Source of the DNA: Methanotrichaceae archaeon
Lineage (GTDB): Archaea > Halobacteriota > Methanosarcinia > Methanotrichales > Methanotrichaceae
Direction: 5' to 3'
Length of the DNA: 45,486 nt
Assembly: GCA_016927425.1 (NCBI GenBank)
Contig: JAFGMR010000077.1
Coordinates: 1-45,486, forward strand
Shown: piece by piece, positions 17,165 through 25,933 of the stretch
Layout: every line of letters starts with the position of its first letter
Position numbering within the stretch: position 1 is the first letter of the stretch
The notes under the pieces: generated by a model
The model's input: only the letters and a program-made list of their open reading frames with translations
Databases searched by the model: none
What the model was told of the DNA's origin: nothing
Made by a program: the position numbers and the translations under genes

Positions 17165-18775
17165 TCAATCTACAACGCTCCTCACCGTGGTGAAGACAGG
17201 GCCTCTGATGTCAATCCTTTTCTTGTAGCTCGTGATCCACCTCTCAAGGGCAGGGTCGATGCGTATGTTGATGTCGCCTGGGCCGCGGACGATCCTGACC
17301 CTCGTCTCGCTCTTCGTGTCGGCCAGGGTTGCAACCTCGATCTCGTGAGCCGAGAGATCGGCCAATGCGTCGATGAAGCGAATCCCCGTTGGGACGCCCT
17401 CCTGGAATGCCTCCTCCCACTTCTGATTGCGGGGAATGCCAAGGACGCCGTCCTTGTAGATCACGACCTCGTTATTGGCAGCAGGGCCGCATAGCAACGT
17501 ATTCTCTTCAGGCTCGACCACGCTCACTCGAATCTTGCGGCCGTATAGCTCGCCTTCCCAGGCCTGGAACTCGCAGGGGGATGGTGCATCTCCGTGCTCC
17601 AGGCAGGCCTGTACAATGGATCTCGCAATCGTCCGGCCGACTGCAGTTGCAGGCTCCAGATCCACCGTTATCATCCCAGCCATCTCCCTTGGGGAGAGAC
17701 GCCAGTCCGCCTGGAACTGGGGATAGGAGAGGGCTCTAAGGTCCTTTGAGTTGTGCAAGATCATTGCGAGCCGCTCTACGCCGAGCCCCAGGTTCATCAC
17801 AGGATAGGGGATGTCGTACTCGGCAAGGGCTGTTGGGGAGTAGATGCCGAACGTCGCAACCTCTACCCATCCTGACTCGTACTTGGTGCTCGAGCCCACG
17901 AGTGCCGGATGGAAGGCGTAGACCTCTATCTGGGTACCTGGGACGTAGTACTTGGATCGCTTCTCGTCGGGCAAAAAGCGGAACTTCTCGAAGCCGAACT
18001 GGCTGAGTATGCCGTCAGCAACAGCTTTTCCCAAATCCACCGATATATCCTCGTCCATTACCACACAGCTTGCGGAGTGATACGTCATCAGCCTTGCCGC
18101 GTCCTCCTTCTGCTCTCGGCGAAAACAACGGTCCACGGAGAATAGCCGCAGCGGAAGCTTGCTCCTGTGATGGAGGTGGGACAGGCTGAGGAACCAGCCG
18201 GAGGTCATGTGGCTTCGAAGCGTCTTCGTCGTTGCCTCGGGCCGAAGGTCGCGAAACTCGGGAAAGACCTCCTCGATCATCGTGGATACGAGGGCGTCGT
18301 GGGCGCCTATGGCCTGGGCGATCTCAGGCACAAGGTCGTCTCCCTCGACCTTGCCCTTCTTGTAGAGATGGAGTATCTGGCGCACCGCCTCTACCTCGTT
18401 GGACTCGAGGTCCCTTCCGAGCATATGGCCAATGTGAGAGGCCCGCTCATCCGAGATGCCGACATCAGGTCGGGGAAGGCCTGCTAAGTAGAAGCAACGG
18501 TCGAGGACTGCCAAGGCCTCGCTTCCGAACTGCCGATAGACATCGGACGCCTCAACGATTACCGGATTCATGGCCTCGTCGAACCCTAGGCGGAGGTAAG
18601 CCTCTCTAAGGCGCTGGATCGTATCGAAGATGGGGTGAGGGGATCCGTAAAGGCACGCCCGACGAGGGTAACTCCGATTGGGGGATGGAATCTCTATATA
18701 TCTTTCTCCCTCTTGCCAGGCGCAATCGAAATCGCTGGATGCAGCCTCTTTAATCTGGGCCGGATCGAATCGCAT
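17165..18775 (-). CDS. sepS: O-phosphoseryl-tRNA(Cys) synthetase
   Basis: Class II aminoacyl-tRNA synthetase that charges tRNA-Cys with O-phosphoserine, the first step of the tRNA-dependent cysteine route of methanogens. From the ATG at 18775 it is 536 aa, normal for SepRS. Motifs include a motif 2 region [20 protein letters not shown] (about 220-240), [11 protein letters not shown], and motif 3 [14 protein letters not shown]. The C-terminal anticodon-binding part follows. A longer frame reaches 18886 but would overlap the translin gene. The ATG lies 4 bp after the translin stop, so translation is probably coupled. The partner SepCysS is not in this window. Confidence 0.96.
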   Translation of the reverse strand: MRFDPAQIKEAASSDFDCAWQEGERYIEIPSPNRSYPRRACLYGSPHPIFDTIQRLREAYLRLGFDEAMNPVIVEASDVYRQFGSEALAVLDRCFYLAGLPRPDVGISDERASHIGHMLGRDLESNEVEAVRQILHLYKKGKVEGDDLVPEIAQAIGAHDALVSTMIEEVFPEFRDLRPEATTKTLRSHMTSGWFLSLSHLHHRSKLPLRLFSVDRCFRREQKEDAARLMTYHSASCVVMDEDISVDLGKAVADGILSQFGFEKFRFLPDEKRSKYYVPGTQIEVYAFHPALVGSSTKYESGWVEVATFGIYSPTALAEYDIPYPVMNLGLGVERLAMILHNSKDLRALSYPQFQADWRLSPREMAGMITVDLEPATAVGRTIARSIVQACLEHGDAPSPCEFQAWEGELYGRKIRVSVVEPEENTLLCGPAANNEVVIYKDGVLGIPRNQKWEEAFQEGVPTGIRFIDALADLSAHEIEVATLADTKSETRVRIVRGPGDINIRIDPALERWITSYKKRIDIRGPVFTTVRSVVD

Positions 18776-18779
18776 GGCC

Positions 18780-19424
18780 TTAGAGTGGATGGTCTGCGGC
18801 TTTAAGCTTATCCTCGAGCTCTTCCAGCCGCATCTCCAGCCGCCGCCTACCGATCGCGTTTGCGAGGTCTCCTCTCGTCCTCTCAAGCATCGAACGAGCT
18901 AGGTCTGACTTGCGGCGCAGGCCCCTGGTGATGGCATCCGGATAGTCGAAGAGCATCAGCAGGTGATATATCTCCTCCATTGCCTGGAGGAAGAATTCGC
19001 CTTCCTCTGGCTTCCCCTGCCTGATCAGGTCCAGGATATGCCTTCTAAGCTCCCCTGTGACATCCCCAAGGCCGGAGAGATAGCCGAGAAGCCCTGCGCC
19101 CACCTCCTCAGGGGACGAGATCTCCCTTCTGAATATGAGCGAATGGACGATTCTGGCTTCCGCGTACTCCTGGAGCGCGTCGTCTACGAATCCTGCATAC
19201 CTGACGTCCGGATGATCCCTCAAGAGCTCTTCCACCTCGCGGAGGGCGAGCCCTGCCTCCTCGATATGCTCCTTGGCCGATTCTTCCTCCTGGCGGTGAA
19301 CCGCTCGAATGGCAGCTGAAGACTCCCTGATAGATCGACGAGATAGGTGAAGGGAACGCTCACGTGCCCTATCCTTGGCCTCGAAGAGGTCCAACATCTT
19401 CTGGGAGAGATCCTCAAGGGTCAT
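18780..19424 (-). CDS. Translin family RNA-binding protein (COG2178)
   Basis: A 214-aa all-helical protein of the translin/TRAX group. The recognisable blocks are RRSIRESSAAIRAVHRQEEE, the central GYLSGLGDVTGELRRHILD, EIYHLLMLFDYPDAITRGLRRK, and ERTRGDLANAI near the end. Eukaryotic translin and TRAX form an RNase that processes tRNA fragments and small RNAs. Whether this archaeal member keeps the TRAX acidic active site cannot be settled by eye. It overlaps the upstream TIM-barrel gene by 4 bp (ATGA) and precedes sepS by 4 bp, which suggests a link with tRNA or RNA processing. Confidence 0.88.
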   Translation of the reverse strand: MTLEDLSQKMLDLFEAKDRARERSLHLSRRSIRESSAAIRAVHRQEEESAKEHIEEAGLALREVEELLRDHPDVRYAGFVDDALQEYAEARIVHSLIFRREISSPEEVGAGLLGYLSGLGDVTGELRRHILDLIRQGKPEEGEFFLQAMEEIYHLLMLFDYPDAITRGLRRKSDLARSMLERTRGDLANAIGRRRLEMRLEELEDKLKAADHPL

Positions 19425-20203
19425 GGGCTCACGTGGCCGTTCAAGATCGTCTTCAACCGATCCAGGCTGCGTTTGCCCTCCGTCAGCGATCGAGACTCAG
19501 TGACGAGCCGGCCTCTGTAGCCGTCCAGGGCTCTGGAAACTGCCTTCCAGTCGACGGTCCCGAAGCCCACCGGAAGGTGCTCGTCCCTAATTCCGTGGTT
19601 GTCGTGGATATGGGCGTGCACCATCCTCTCCCTCAGCTGCTCCAGGAAGCACGAGAGGTTTCCATTGGTGTTGGCATGGCCGACGTCGAGGACGAAGCCG
19701 AGGTTATCCCTATCCACCGTGTCCATCATCCCCATTATCTCCGATGGCTCCCGTCCTAGGAGCGCTGGGATGTTCACCATGTTCTCAACCGCTATGGTGA
19801 ATCCGAGATCATTCGCGTGATCGCATATCTCCCTTATTCCCAGGATGTTCTGCTCCCAGGCACGATCCCTCATCTGCATTCCGAGTGGAGACAGATGGCC
19901 TGGGTGGACCACAGCCAATTGGGAGAACTCGGCCGCCAGGCTGAGACAGGCCTTCATCTGGCGAACGGTCTCCTCCCAGATCGGCTGGTTCATGCTTGCC
20001 AGGTTGAGGTCAGAGTAGGGCAGATGAATGGTTATCACGAGTCCCGTCGTCTCGGCTATCTTCTTAGCATTGCCGACGTTCTCTTGTGTGAGCCTCTGCC
20101 TGCCCTCGTTCACTATCTCCCAACCGCTATATCCCAGATCCTCTAGCTCATAGGCCCAATCGAATGGCCTGTCGACGAGGGCGCTAGATGAGAAACTGAT
20201 CAT
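19421..20203 (-). CDS. Sugar phosphate isomerase/epimerase-like TIM barrel protein
   Basis: A 260-aa xylose isomerase-like TIM barrel (AP endonuclease family 2 fold). Metal-site features are visible: HLPYSDLNLAS, VVHPGH, VENMVN, FVLDVGHANTNG, HIHDNHG and a late TESRS. Such folds serve as sugar isomerases, epimerases or metal-dependent nucleases. The exact substrate cannot be told, and the setting among tRNA and RNA genes leaves a nuclease role open. ATG 20203 is preferred to 20221 because it gives the usual short first strand (MISFSSSALVD). It overlaps the upstream gene by 20 bp and the translin gene by 4 bp. Confidence 0.85.
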   Translation of the reverse strand: MISFSSSALVDRPFDWAYELEDLGYSGWEIVNEGRQRLTQENVGNAKKIAETTGLVITIHLPYSDLNLASMNQPIWEETVRQMKACLSLAAEFSQLAVVHPGHLSPLGMQMRDRAWEQNILGIREICDHANDLGFTIAVENMVNIPALLGREPSEIMGMMDTVDRDNLGFVLDVGHANTNGNLSCFLEQLRERMVHAHIHDNHGIRDEHLPVGFGTVDWKAVSRALDGYRGRLVTESRSLTEGKRSLDRLKTILNGHVSP

Positions 20204-20624
20204 GATCCTCCATTCGCTCATTCTTCAATAGCTCGATCTCCGCAACTGGCTTTCCCATCTCCGTGCGAGGTGCGAGCCAATCGACCAATTGATCCCCTCC
20301 CGATATTCGAACATGAATCGATCCAAGGGGCTCTTCTTGGGGGGGAAAGCTCACTTTGCCCACGAACGCGGCCTGTTTGCCCAAGATAAACTCCACAAAA
20401 TCGCCACGGCGGCCTTGTATCATCACCGATCTGGCCGCGTCCAGTATGAGTTGCTCGCGAAGCAGTTGATGAAAGCACAACAGAGCCTCAAGGCCCCCGT
20501 AGCCCTCGATACGGTCCTCCCTGATGTCCAGGGTAAGGCCGGGAAATATCCTTTCGACCGCCATCGTCGCTCGGTTCACCTTCTCGGTGGGAAACACTGT
20601 GGTGGAGACGTTGACCTCGATCAT
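20184..20624 (-). CDS. Predicted exosome-associated RNA-binding protein (COG1325)
   Basis: A 146-aa protein of the archaeal COG1325 group, annotated by its family as a predicted exosome subunit. The readable blocks are EVNVSTTVFPTEKVNRA near the start, the central ALLCFHQLLREQLILDAAR, and IHVRISGGDQLVDWLAPRT towards the end. The pattern of an RNA-binding domain fits, but no direct function is known to me. The start is taken at ATG 20624, 17 bp after the aRF1 stop; ATG 20645 would overlap that stop. It overlaps the TIM-barrel gene downstream, so the operon is tightly packed. Confidence 0.82.
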   Translation of the reverse strand: MIEVNVSTTVFPTEKVNRATMAVERIFPGLTLDIREDRIEGYGGLEALLCFHQLLREQLILDAARSVMIQGRRGDFVEFILGKQAAFVGKVSFPPQEEPLGSIHVRISGGDQLVDWLAPRTEMGKPVAEIELLKNERMEDHDQFLI

Positions 20625-20641
20625 TTTTGGCCTCGTGCAGA

Positions 20642-21883
20642 TCATATGTGAGAGGTCTTGTAGCGAAGGATGGCCGCGATGCCACCGAAGGCCTGGAGCA
20701 GCTGGGCACCCTCCTCAAAGTCTGTGGAGATGATCTTCACAACGCTCCCGCTCTCTTGGGAGAGTGTGGAGAGGTCTGACACAAGATCGACCTCATGCAC
20801 AATCGCCAGCTGACCGCCGCATTTGGGGCATGGGCCAAGGGGCGGGCTCGTGGGGGTGCGGGTGACCACCTCCTCGTAAGCGCAGTTCTGGCTGGCGCAT
20901 CTGACGGTCGATCGTGTCTTTCGAAGCCCTTCGGATATCAGTAGCGTATCGACTGCCCCGAGTGACATGTTATGGCGGACCTCCCTCTCGCCATAGGAGG
21001 CAAGGCCTTTATCGTTAACGAGCTCCTTCATGAACCGCCTCATAACCTGTTTCTCCTGGGTCAGCTCCAGGTCCTGCAGCCTATCTTGAGCTGCCTCCAC
21101 GAGCTCGTAGAGGCCGGCCTCGTCGGTATAGGAGACGTCCAGGGCGTCCAGTATCTTCCTCTGAAGCTCGTGGTGGAGGAAGGACCCATCCACGAACTCC
21201 TCCTTTGTTGGGGAGGGTCCGCCGATAAGTATCCCCTCCAGGTCCTTCGCATCTACCGCCAAGAAGGCATTGTCTGCGCTTTCGCCGATTCGTTTGTAGA
21301 AGTCATGGATGGCGATCAGGCGAAGCTGCTGGAATCGATGGCTCGACTGGCCGCCCTTCCTCTGCTTTCCCGGAACCGAGGAGGTGAGGTGCTTGAAGGG
21401 CTCTATGCGCTTGCCACGCAAGAGGCCGATCGTTGCCTCTCGTCGATCTAGGACGATCAGCCCGAAGGTCTTCTTCTCGGCCAGCATATCCTCGAGGGGT
21501 GTGAGTAAGAAAGATGAGTCGCAGTGATATCGATAGGTGACAATGGGGTCGGGCGGCTCTAAAGCGCTCGTGTACATATCGGTCTTGTTTCCGCCCACGT
21601 CCACCGCCCCTATGAATAGGACTACGCCGTTCTCCGGTGCCTTGGGTATGAGGCGCAGCCTCGCCATTGCCGACTCGAGGGCGCTCTGGACGTTCGTGCG
21701 CGTGACCTTGGACTTGATGTTCGCAGCCTGGCCGTGTTCTTCCCTAAGCTGGGACGTCACGTCCGAGATCTGCTTGTCGTGGGGAATGTAGAGAGAGATC
21801 AACTCGGTTCCCCGGCCGGTCTTGGACCTCAGATCCTCTAGCAGCCTCTTGAACTCGTACTTTTCTTGTGCAGTGAATTCCAT
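20642..21883 (-). CDS. prf1: Peptide chain release factor aRF1
   Basis: Archaeal class I release factor, which reads all three stop codons and triggers peptide release. The 413-aa protein has the stop-decoding NIKS motif (55-58), the YxCxxxF motif (YRYHCDSSF), and the GGQ motif that reaches the peptidyl transferase centre (177-179). A zinc-finger-like minidomain (CASQNC ... CPKCGG) lies near 325-365. A longer frame reaches 21988, but ATG 21883 gives the family N-terminus and has GGAG about 10 nt upstream. A TATA box at 21924-21934 implies a leader of roughly 17 nt. It heads the six-gene minus-strand operon ending in rpiA. Confidence 0.96.
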   Translation of the reverse strand: MEFTAQEKYEFKRLLEDLRSKTGRGTELISLYIPHDKQISDVTSQLREEHGQAANIKSKVTRTNVQSALESAMARLRLIPKAPENGVVLFIGAVDVGGNKTDMYTSALEPPDPIVTYRYHCDSSFLLTPLEDMLAEKKTFGLIVLDRREATIGLLRGKRIEPFKHLTSSVPGKQRKGGQSSHRFQQLRLIAIHDFYKRIGESADNAFLAVDAKDLEGILIGGPSPTKEEFVDGSFLHHELQRKILDALDVSYTDEAGLYELVEAAQDRLQDLELTQEKQVMRRFMKELVNDKGLASYGEREVRHNMSLGAVDTLLISEGLRKTRSTVRCASQNCAYEEVVTRTPTSPPLGPCPKCGGQLAIVHEVDLVSDLSTLSQESGSVVKIISTDFEEGAQLLQAFGGIAAILRYKTSHI

Positions 21884-21923
21884 CCCGGGATCTCCTATGG
21901 ATCTTGGTCTCGGTCGTGGCCAA

Positions 21924-21934
21924 GATATAAAAGG
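21924..21934 (-). promoter_or_regulatory. TATA box of prf1 and its operon
   Basis: CCTTTTATATC on the minus strand, 41-51 bp before the prf1 ATG. The transcript would start near 21900 and carry a short leader that includes a GGAG ribosome-binding site, unlike the leaderless genes around it. Confidence 0.6.
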
Positions 21935-22143
21935 TTTCTTCAAAGCATAAGCATTGGCCTCTCCATCCATGCCACCGATGGATATCATAGCCGGTAGTCA
22001 CATCACACCGATTCCGAGGTGCGGGTAAGTAAGGACGCAATGATTGCAGCGTGGAATGCTTCCACAAGCGACATTGGCGAATAGCTGCCCGGGGTAGCGC
22101 GAGAGTTCCGGGACCAAGACGCTTTTCGCTACATATCATCATT

Positions 22144-23005
22144 ATGCTTTGCATGGGTGGGAGTCTGTCGGGAGCGTTTCCCAGTCTGTTGCTGGCAATG
22201 ATCTTGGTCTCGCCGACATATGCCTTCCCCGCAGAGGTTAGCGGGATTGTGACCAACGTCGAAGATGGAAATACCTTCGACCTCTTGATAGTCGAAGGCG
22301 ACCCCAGGATAATGACAAGCCTGATCCGCGTCATGTTGGCAGATCTGGTCTGCCCCGACATCGCCACGGCAGAGGGGCGGTCCTCCAGATACTACGCCCA
22401 ATCGATTCTTCAGGACCGCCTGGTCTACCTCGATATAGATGATCAGTCCGGAGAGGATTCATATGGCAGCTGGGTGGCCGTGGCATACCTATCGGACTTC
22501 GGCGGCTTCATAAATCGAAGCCTGAACTTCAACCGCATTTTGGTCGACTCCGGCTATGCCTGCATATCGGACCACCGCGAACAACGAGTTCGATTTTGCT
22601 AGCTGGTGGGGTGGATACATCACCATCTCGGCATGTATCGATTCGAGCCTTCAAAGTCCGATCTTCTCCAGCGATGATGCATGGGCCTATCGGGGCTCCG
22701 GTGAGAAAGGTCGGCCAGATCCATACAATCCCGCAAAGAGAACCTCTGGAAGCTACATCGGAGACCGCGTCAGCGGAGCTTATCATTACGCAACCTGCTA
22801 TTGGGCCTCGCAGATCAGTTCCGAGAACCGCATGTGGTTCAACTCACCCGAGGAGGCGATATCCTATGGCTATTGGCCTTGCCTGATCTGTAATCTGCCC
22901 ACGTGCGCCTACTTCATATCCGATCCAGTGCTTGGCTCCGTCCCTTCGTATCCTTCGTGGGGCGCTGTGACTGGGGAGAGGTATCGCGGAGGGGATTGGC
23001 TCTAG
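22144..23005 (+). pseudogene. Exported nuclease-like (SNase fold) protein with Ada-like metal-binding tail, frameshifted
   Basis: The first frame (22144-22602) encodes a signal peptide ending near TYA and an SNase-like domain: VSGIVTNVEDGNTFDLL, RVMLADLVCPD, and LDIDDQSGEDSYGSWVAVAYL. It runs out at a TAG after losing sense near 22575. A second frame (about 22578-23005) continues with NNEFDFASWWGGY and the Ada-like Zn module: YHYATCYWA, FNSPEEAISYGYWPC, and LIC. Together they form one ~285-aa protein broken by a single frameshift. The SNase part lacks the Arg of the usual YGR motif (YGS here) and has Asp for the catalytic Glu, so it may not be an active nuclease even if intact. A sequencing error cannot be excluded. 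Confidence 0.72.
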
Positions 23006-23420
23006 CCCGCGCCTTCAGAGGGTGCTTGGCAGGATCTCCCCTATTGAAATGCCGTAATTCGATGCAACTTGGCTGCTAAGCCGCTCTTTTAATCCGAGTT
23101 TCCCATTTATTAGGCACAATATGGGCAAATAGGGCGATTGATGCTGGTTATCGCCAATATCTCATGTACCTAATTAGACACAACATATCGCTATGCTCCG
23201 GCCCCATGTGCCTAAATAAGTGGGAGGTCAGGTTTAATGGAGGCTTGGCAACAGCATTGATTGCCACGGCATCTCGATGGAGCTAACATACAAATGGTTG
23301 CTTCAACCGGTGCAAAGGCTTATATACATAAATTATATCAAATTACAGTTTAGAACGGTTGGGGCTTGGATGGCATTGCCCCAAATATGAGGTAGGATTT
23401 ATTGATGTAGGTGGTATAAA
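23006..23420. promoter_or_regulatory. Intergenic region with repeated TTATTAGGCACA-type motifs
   Basis: No gene is visible. Three copies of a related motif occur: 23102-23125 (plus), a weaker copy at 23170-23187 (plus), and 23202-23224 (minus). The outer two match CCCAYTTATTAGGCACA closely and face each other. A hairpin GGCGAT/ATCGCC lies between them at 23133-23155. TATA-like runs (CTTATATACATAAATTATATC) lie near 23318-23338, about 85-100 bp before the next ATG. The layout suggests a regulated promoter for the exported protein downstream. Confidence 0.45.
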
Positions 23421-24413
23421 ATGAAACTAACCTCGATCGTCCCCGTTTTCATGGCACTTGCCCTATGGCTGGGCTTTGCCTCGGCTGATGAGTACTTCAT
23501 CGTTGGATCCGAAGGCTTCGTTCCGGGCAGCAATGTGGACTATTTCAATACCTATGGATGTGGTGGAGCATATATTGCCTCTGGCTCCGGCGCTCTGGTA
23601 GCTCCAGTCCATCTGCCCCAGGGAGCGACGGTAACCGAGTTCAAAGTCTTCTTCTATGATAATTCCCAATTCGATATGACCGTCTATCTCGATTCCCAGA
23701 AAATGGCCTTATGCGGCTACAGTAGTATGGCAATGGTCAATTCGGCGGGAATTAGCGGATACGGATCTGCAATTGATAATACGATCTCCTCTCCGATAAT
23801 CGACAATACGCAAAAGAGCTACCACATTTATGCTTTCACCAACTCTTCGAGCTCCGATCTCAAGATAAAGGGTGCCCTGATCAAATATACGATGCCTCCT
23901 ACCTTGTCGACTCCCGATCCCTGGATCGCGATAGACGGCATGGGACGGATGCACTTCTTCGTGATAGGCCAGGATCATGCCCTCTGGGACAACATGGGCG
24001 GCAACTGGTATCCTCTTGGTGGGTATATCCTCTCGAATCCCTGTGCTGTGCAAAGGCCGGATGATCCGAACCACATTGTGATCGCTGTAAAGGCAGGAGA
24101 TGGATCGCTCTACATCAACGACCTGAACACGCTCTCGATGACCGGCGTATGGGTTGGGCTTGGCGGCTCGATCTCCTCTGCGCCCTTCGCAATGGACGCC
24201 GTCTCTTACCTGAGCACATCGGTGCGGGGTGCCGATGGCGCCCTTTGGGAGAACGGCATACCCCTTTGGGATCCAGGCGCTGCATCGTGGACCGGGCACG
24301 GAGGCCTGATCAGCGGAGCGCCTTCAGCTGCCTTTGCAGATGAAATGGCAGAGTACGATAACTCATCGCTTGTCGAGGAGGAGGGACGGATGGTCTTTAA
24401 TGAACCTGCTTGA
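23421..24413 (+). CDS. Exported protein with PLL-like beta-propeller repeats
   Basis: A 330-aa protein with a clear signal peptide (cleavage near ASA-DEY, about residue 22). Residues ~23-155 form a beta-rich N-terminal domain with two or three cysteines. From ~165 there are three repeats with blades like DHALWDNMGGNWYPLGG, DGSLYINDLNT...WVGLGG and DGALWENGIPL...WTGHGG. These resemble the blades of PLL/tectonin-type sugar-binding propellers, though three repeats are fewer than a closed propeller. A GGTGG ribosome-binding site lies about 7 nt upstream. Carbohydrate binding at the cell surface is an inference. Confidence 0.78.
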   Translation: MKLTSIVPVFMALALWLGFASADEYFIVGSEGFVPGSNVDYFNTYGCGGAYIASGSGALVAPVHLPQGATVTEFKVFFYDNSQFDMTVYLDSQKMALCGYSSMAMVNSAGISGYGSAIDNTISSPIIDNTQKSYHIYAFTNSSSSDLKIKGALIKYTMPPTLSTPDPWIAIDGMGRMHFFVIGQDHALWDNMGGNWYPLGGYILSNPCAVQRPDDPNHIVIAVKAGDGSLYINDLNTLSMTGVWVGLGGSISSAPFAMDAVSYLSTSVRGADGALWENGIPLWDPGAASWTGHGGLISGAPSAAFADEMAEYDNSSLVEEEGRMVFNEPA

Positions 24414-24425
24414 GGTATGTGAGGA

Positions 24426-24447
24426 GCCGGCATAAGGAGATGCCGGC
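24426..24447. terminator. Hairpin between converging genes
   Basis: A perfect 8-bp inverted repeat (GCCGGCAT / ATGCCGGC) with a 6-nt loop lies between the propeller-like gene, ending 24413, and the converging TPR gene, ending 24493. It could act as a two-way terminator; there is no strong U tract. Confidence 0.45.
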
Positions 24448-24492
24448 GGAGGAATAAACGAAAGAATAAAGGCAAAAAGGGCTGGGCTTGGT

Positions 24493-25896
24493 TTAGCCGA
24501 TATACCCGAGTTCCCCAGCCCTCCTGTAGGCCTCCTTTGACTGGGCCTCCAATCCCAGCTTTTCCAGAACCGCTCCGCGGTTATGCCAGAACTCCCCGTT
24601 AAGGGGATACGCCTGCCTCCCTTCGTCCGGATGCTCTATCGCGAGATCCAAGGCTGCAAGGGAATTTCGATAGGCAACGAGTGCCTCATCATCCCGGCCG
24701 AGGGCCTTCAGGGAGTCGCCCTTGCCCTTCCATGCATGGCCGCTCTCCGCATAGACCCCCTCTGGATAGAGCTCGATCGCCTTCTCGTAGGCCTCCAAGG
24801 CCGCCTCATATGATCCCATCCCCATGTATGCGTCTCCAATCCCCCTCCAGGCATCGTCTGCAAGCCGGGGATCTGCCTCCATGGATCGGTTGCAGGCCTC
24901 TATCGATAGGTCGTACTCGCCAAGCTTCGCAAGCAGCTTGGCCTTCCCGAGCAATGCCTGGGCCAGGTGGTATCGGTCCATAGGATCATCTGTGTAGTTC
25001 AGGTCTATCGCCTCTTGATAGAGGGCGCTTGCCTCTTCATACCGGCCGATGTTCATCAGTGCCCCGGCCTTGTTTATCAGGACATAGGCCAAGAAGGGGG
25101 TGCTCGTCGGAGCTATGTTGGATATCAGGCTGTCGTAGGCCTCGATCGCCCGGTCGTGCTCTCCTCTCGCCTGAAGAGCCTCCCCGAGAAGCATCCATGA
25201 GTCGTAGCTCATAGGATCGATCAGAGAGGCATTCTCGAAGGCCTCCAGGGCATCATCGTCACGGCCCATCTGGCGAAGGACAAATCCCCTCGATATCCAG
25301 GATCGGCCGAGGGATTCGAGATCGCCTTCGTCGCAGGTCCTTATGGCCTCCATCGATGCCTCAAGCGACTCGTTAAGACGGCCAATATTGACAAGGGCCG
25401 AGCTCTTCACCTCCCAGGCTCTGGTGTAGTTGCCATCGATATCGGTGGCGGAAGCCAAAGCCTCAAGGGACTGGTTGTAGTCCTGCATGAAATAGTAGTT
25501 CAATCCAATCCAGAACCATGCCTCAGGATCGTCTGAGCTGATCCTCGTCGCGTTCTGGTAGGCCTCGATAGACCGGTTGTATTCTCCAAGCAAGTTCAGC
25601 ACTTTTCCCTTGCCCATCCAGGCCCGGGCATCGCCTGGGGACAGGAGCAGAGCTTGATCATATGCATCCAGGGCCTCATCGTAGGAGCGGTTCTGATAAA
25701 GCGAAAGCCCAAGATCGATCAGGTCATCGGATGTCTTTCCTTCGGAGGTAGCCTGGCCGCCTTCTTCGGCAATCGCATGGCCTCCCAATACCAGCAGGCA
25801 GAGGAAGGCGGCAGCGGCCCCCCTTATGCCAGACCTTCGCCAGCCCTGACTCTCATAATCGATGAATGAATCTCTCATGATGGGTTGATTTATCAT
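24493..25896 (-). CDS. Exported TPR protein 1
   Basis: A 467-aa exported protein made almost entirely of TPR repeats. Residues ~20-43 form a signal peptide (GAAAAFLCLLVLGGHAIA-EE), followed by a short linker. About eleven TPR units then run from ~57 to the C-terminus, with typical hits such as YDEALDAYDQALLLSPGDA and YEAALEAYEKAIELYPEG. The frame continues upstream to 25983 but would overlap the next TPR gene. ATG 25896 lies 17-28 bp after a TATA box (25913-25924), so it is preferred; ATG 25878 is an alternative. There is no membrane anchor. It is the last of five exported TPR genes in tandem. Confidence 0.85.
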   Translation of the reverse strand: MINQPIMRDSFIDYESQGWRRSGIRGAAAAFLCLLVLGGHAIAEEGGQATSEGKTSDDLIDLGLSLYQNRSYDEALDAYDQALLLSPGDARAWMGKGKVLNLLGEYNRSIEAYQNATRISSDDPEAWFWIGLNYYFMQDYNQSLEALASATDIDGNYTRAWEVKSSALVNIGRLNESLEASMEAIRTCDEGDLESLGRSWISRGFVLRQMGRDDDALEAFENASLIDPMSYDSWMLLGEALQARGEHDRAIEAYDSLISNIAPTSTPFLAYVLINKAGALMNIGRYEEASALYQEAIDLNYTDDPMDRYHLAQALLGKAKLLAKLGEYDLSIEACNRSMEADPRLADDAWRGIGDAYMGMGSYEAALEAYEKAIELYPEGVYAESGHAWKGKGDSLKALGRDDEALVAYRNSLAALDLAIEHPDEGRQAYPLNGEFWHNRGAVLEKLGLEAQSKEAYRRAGELGYIG

Positions 25897-25912
25897 TCTC
25901 TTACCTATATCT

Positions 25913-25924
25913 CTAGATATATTT
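25913..25924 (-). promoter_or_regulatory. TATA box of exported TPR gene 1
   Basis: AAATATATCTAG on the minus strand, 17-28 bp before the ATG at 25896, in the 37-bp gap between the first two TPR genes. Confidence 0.45.
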
Positions 25925-25933
25925 TTCAAGTTC

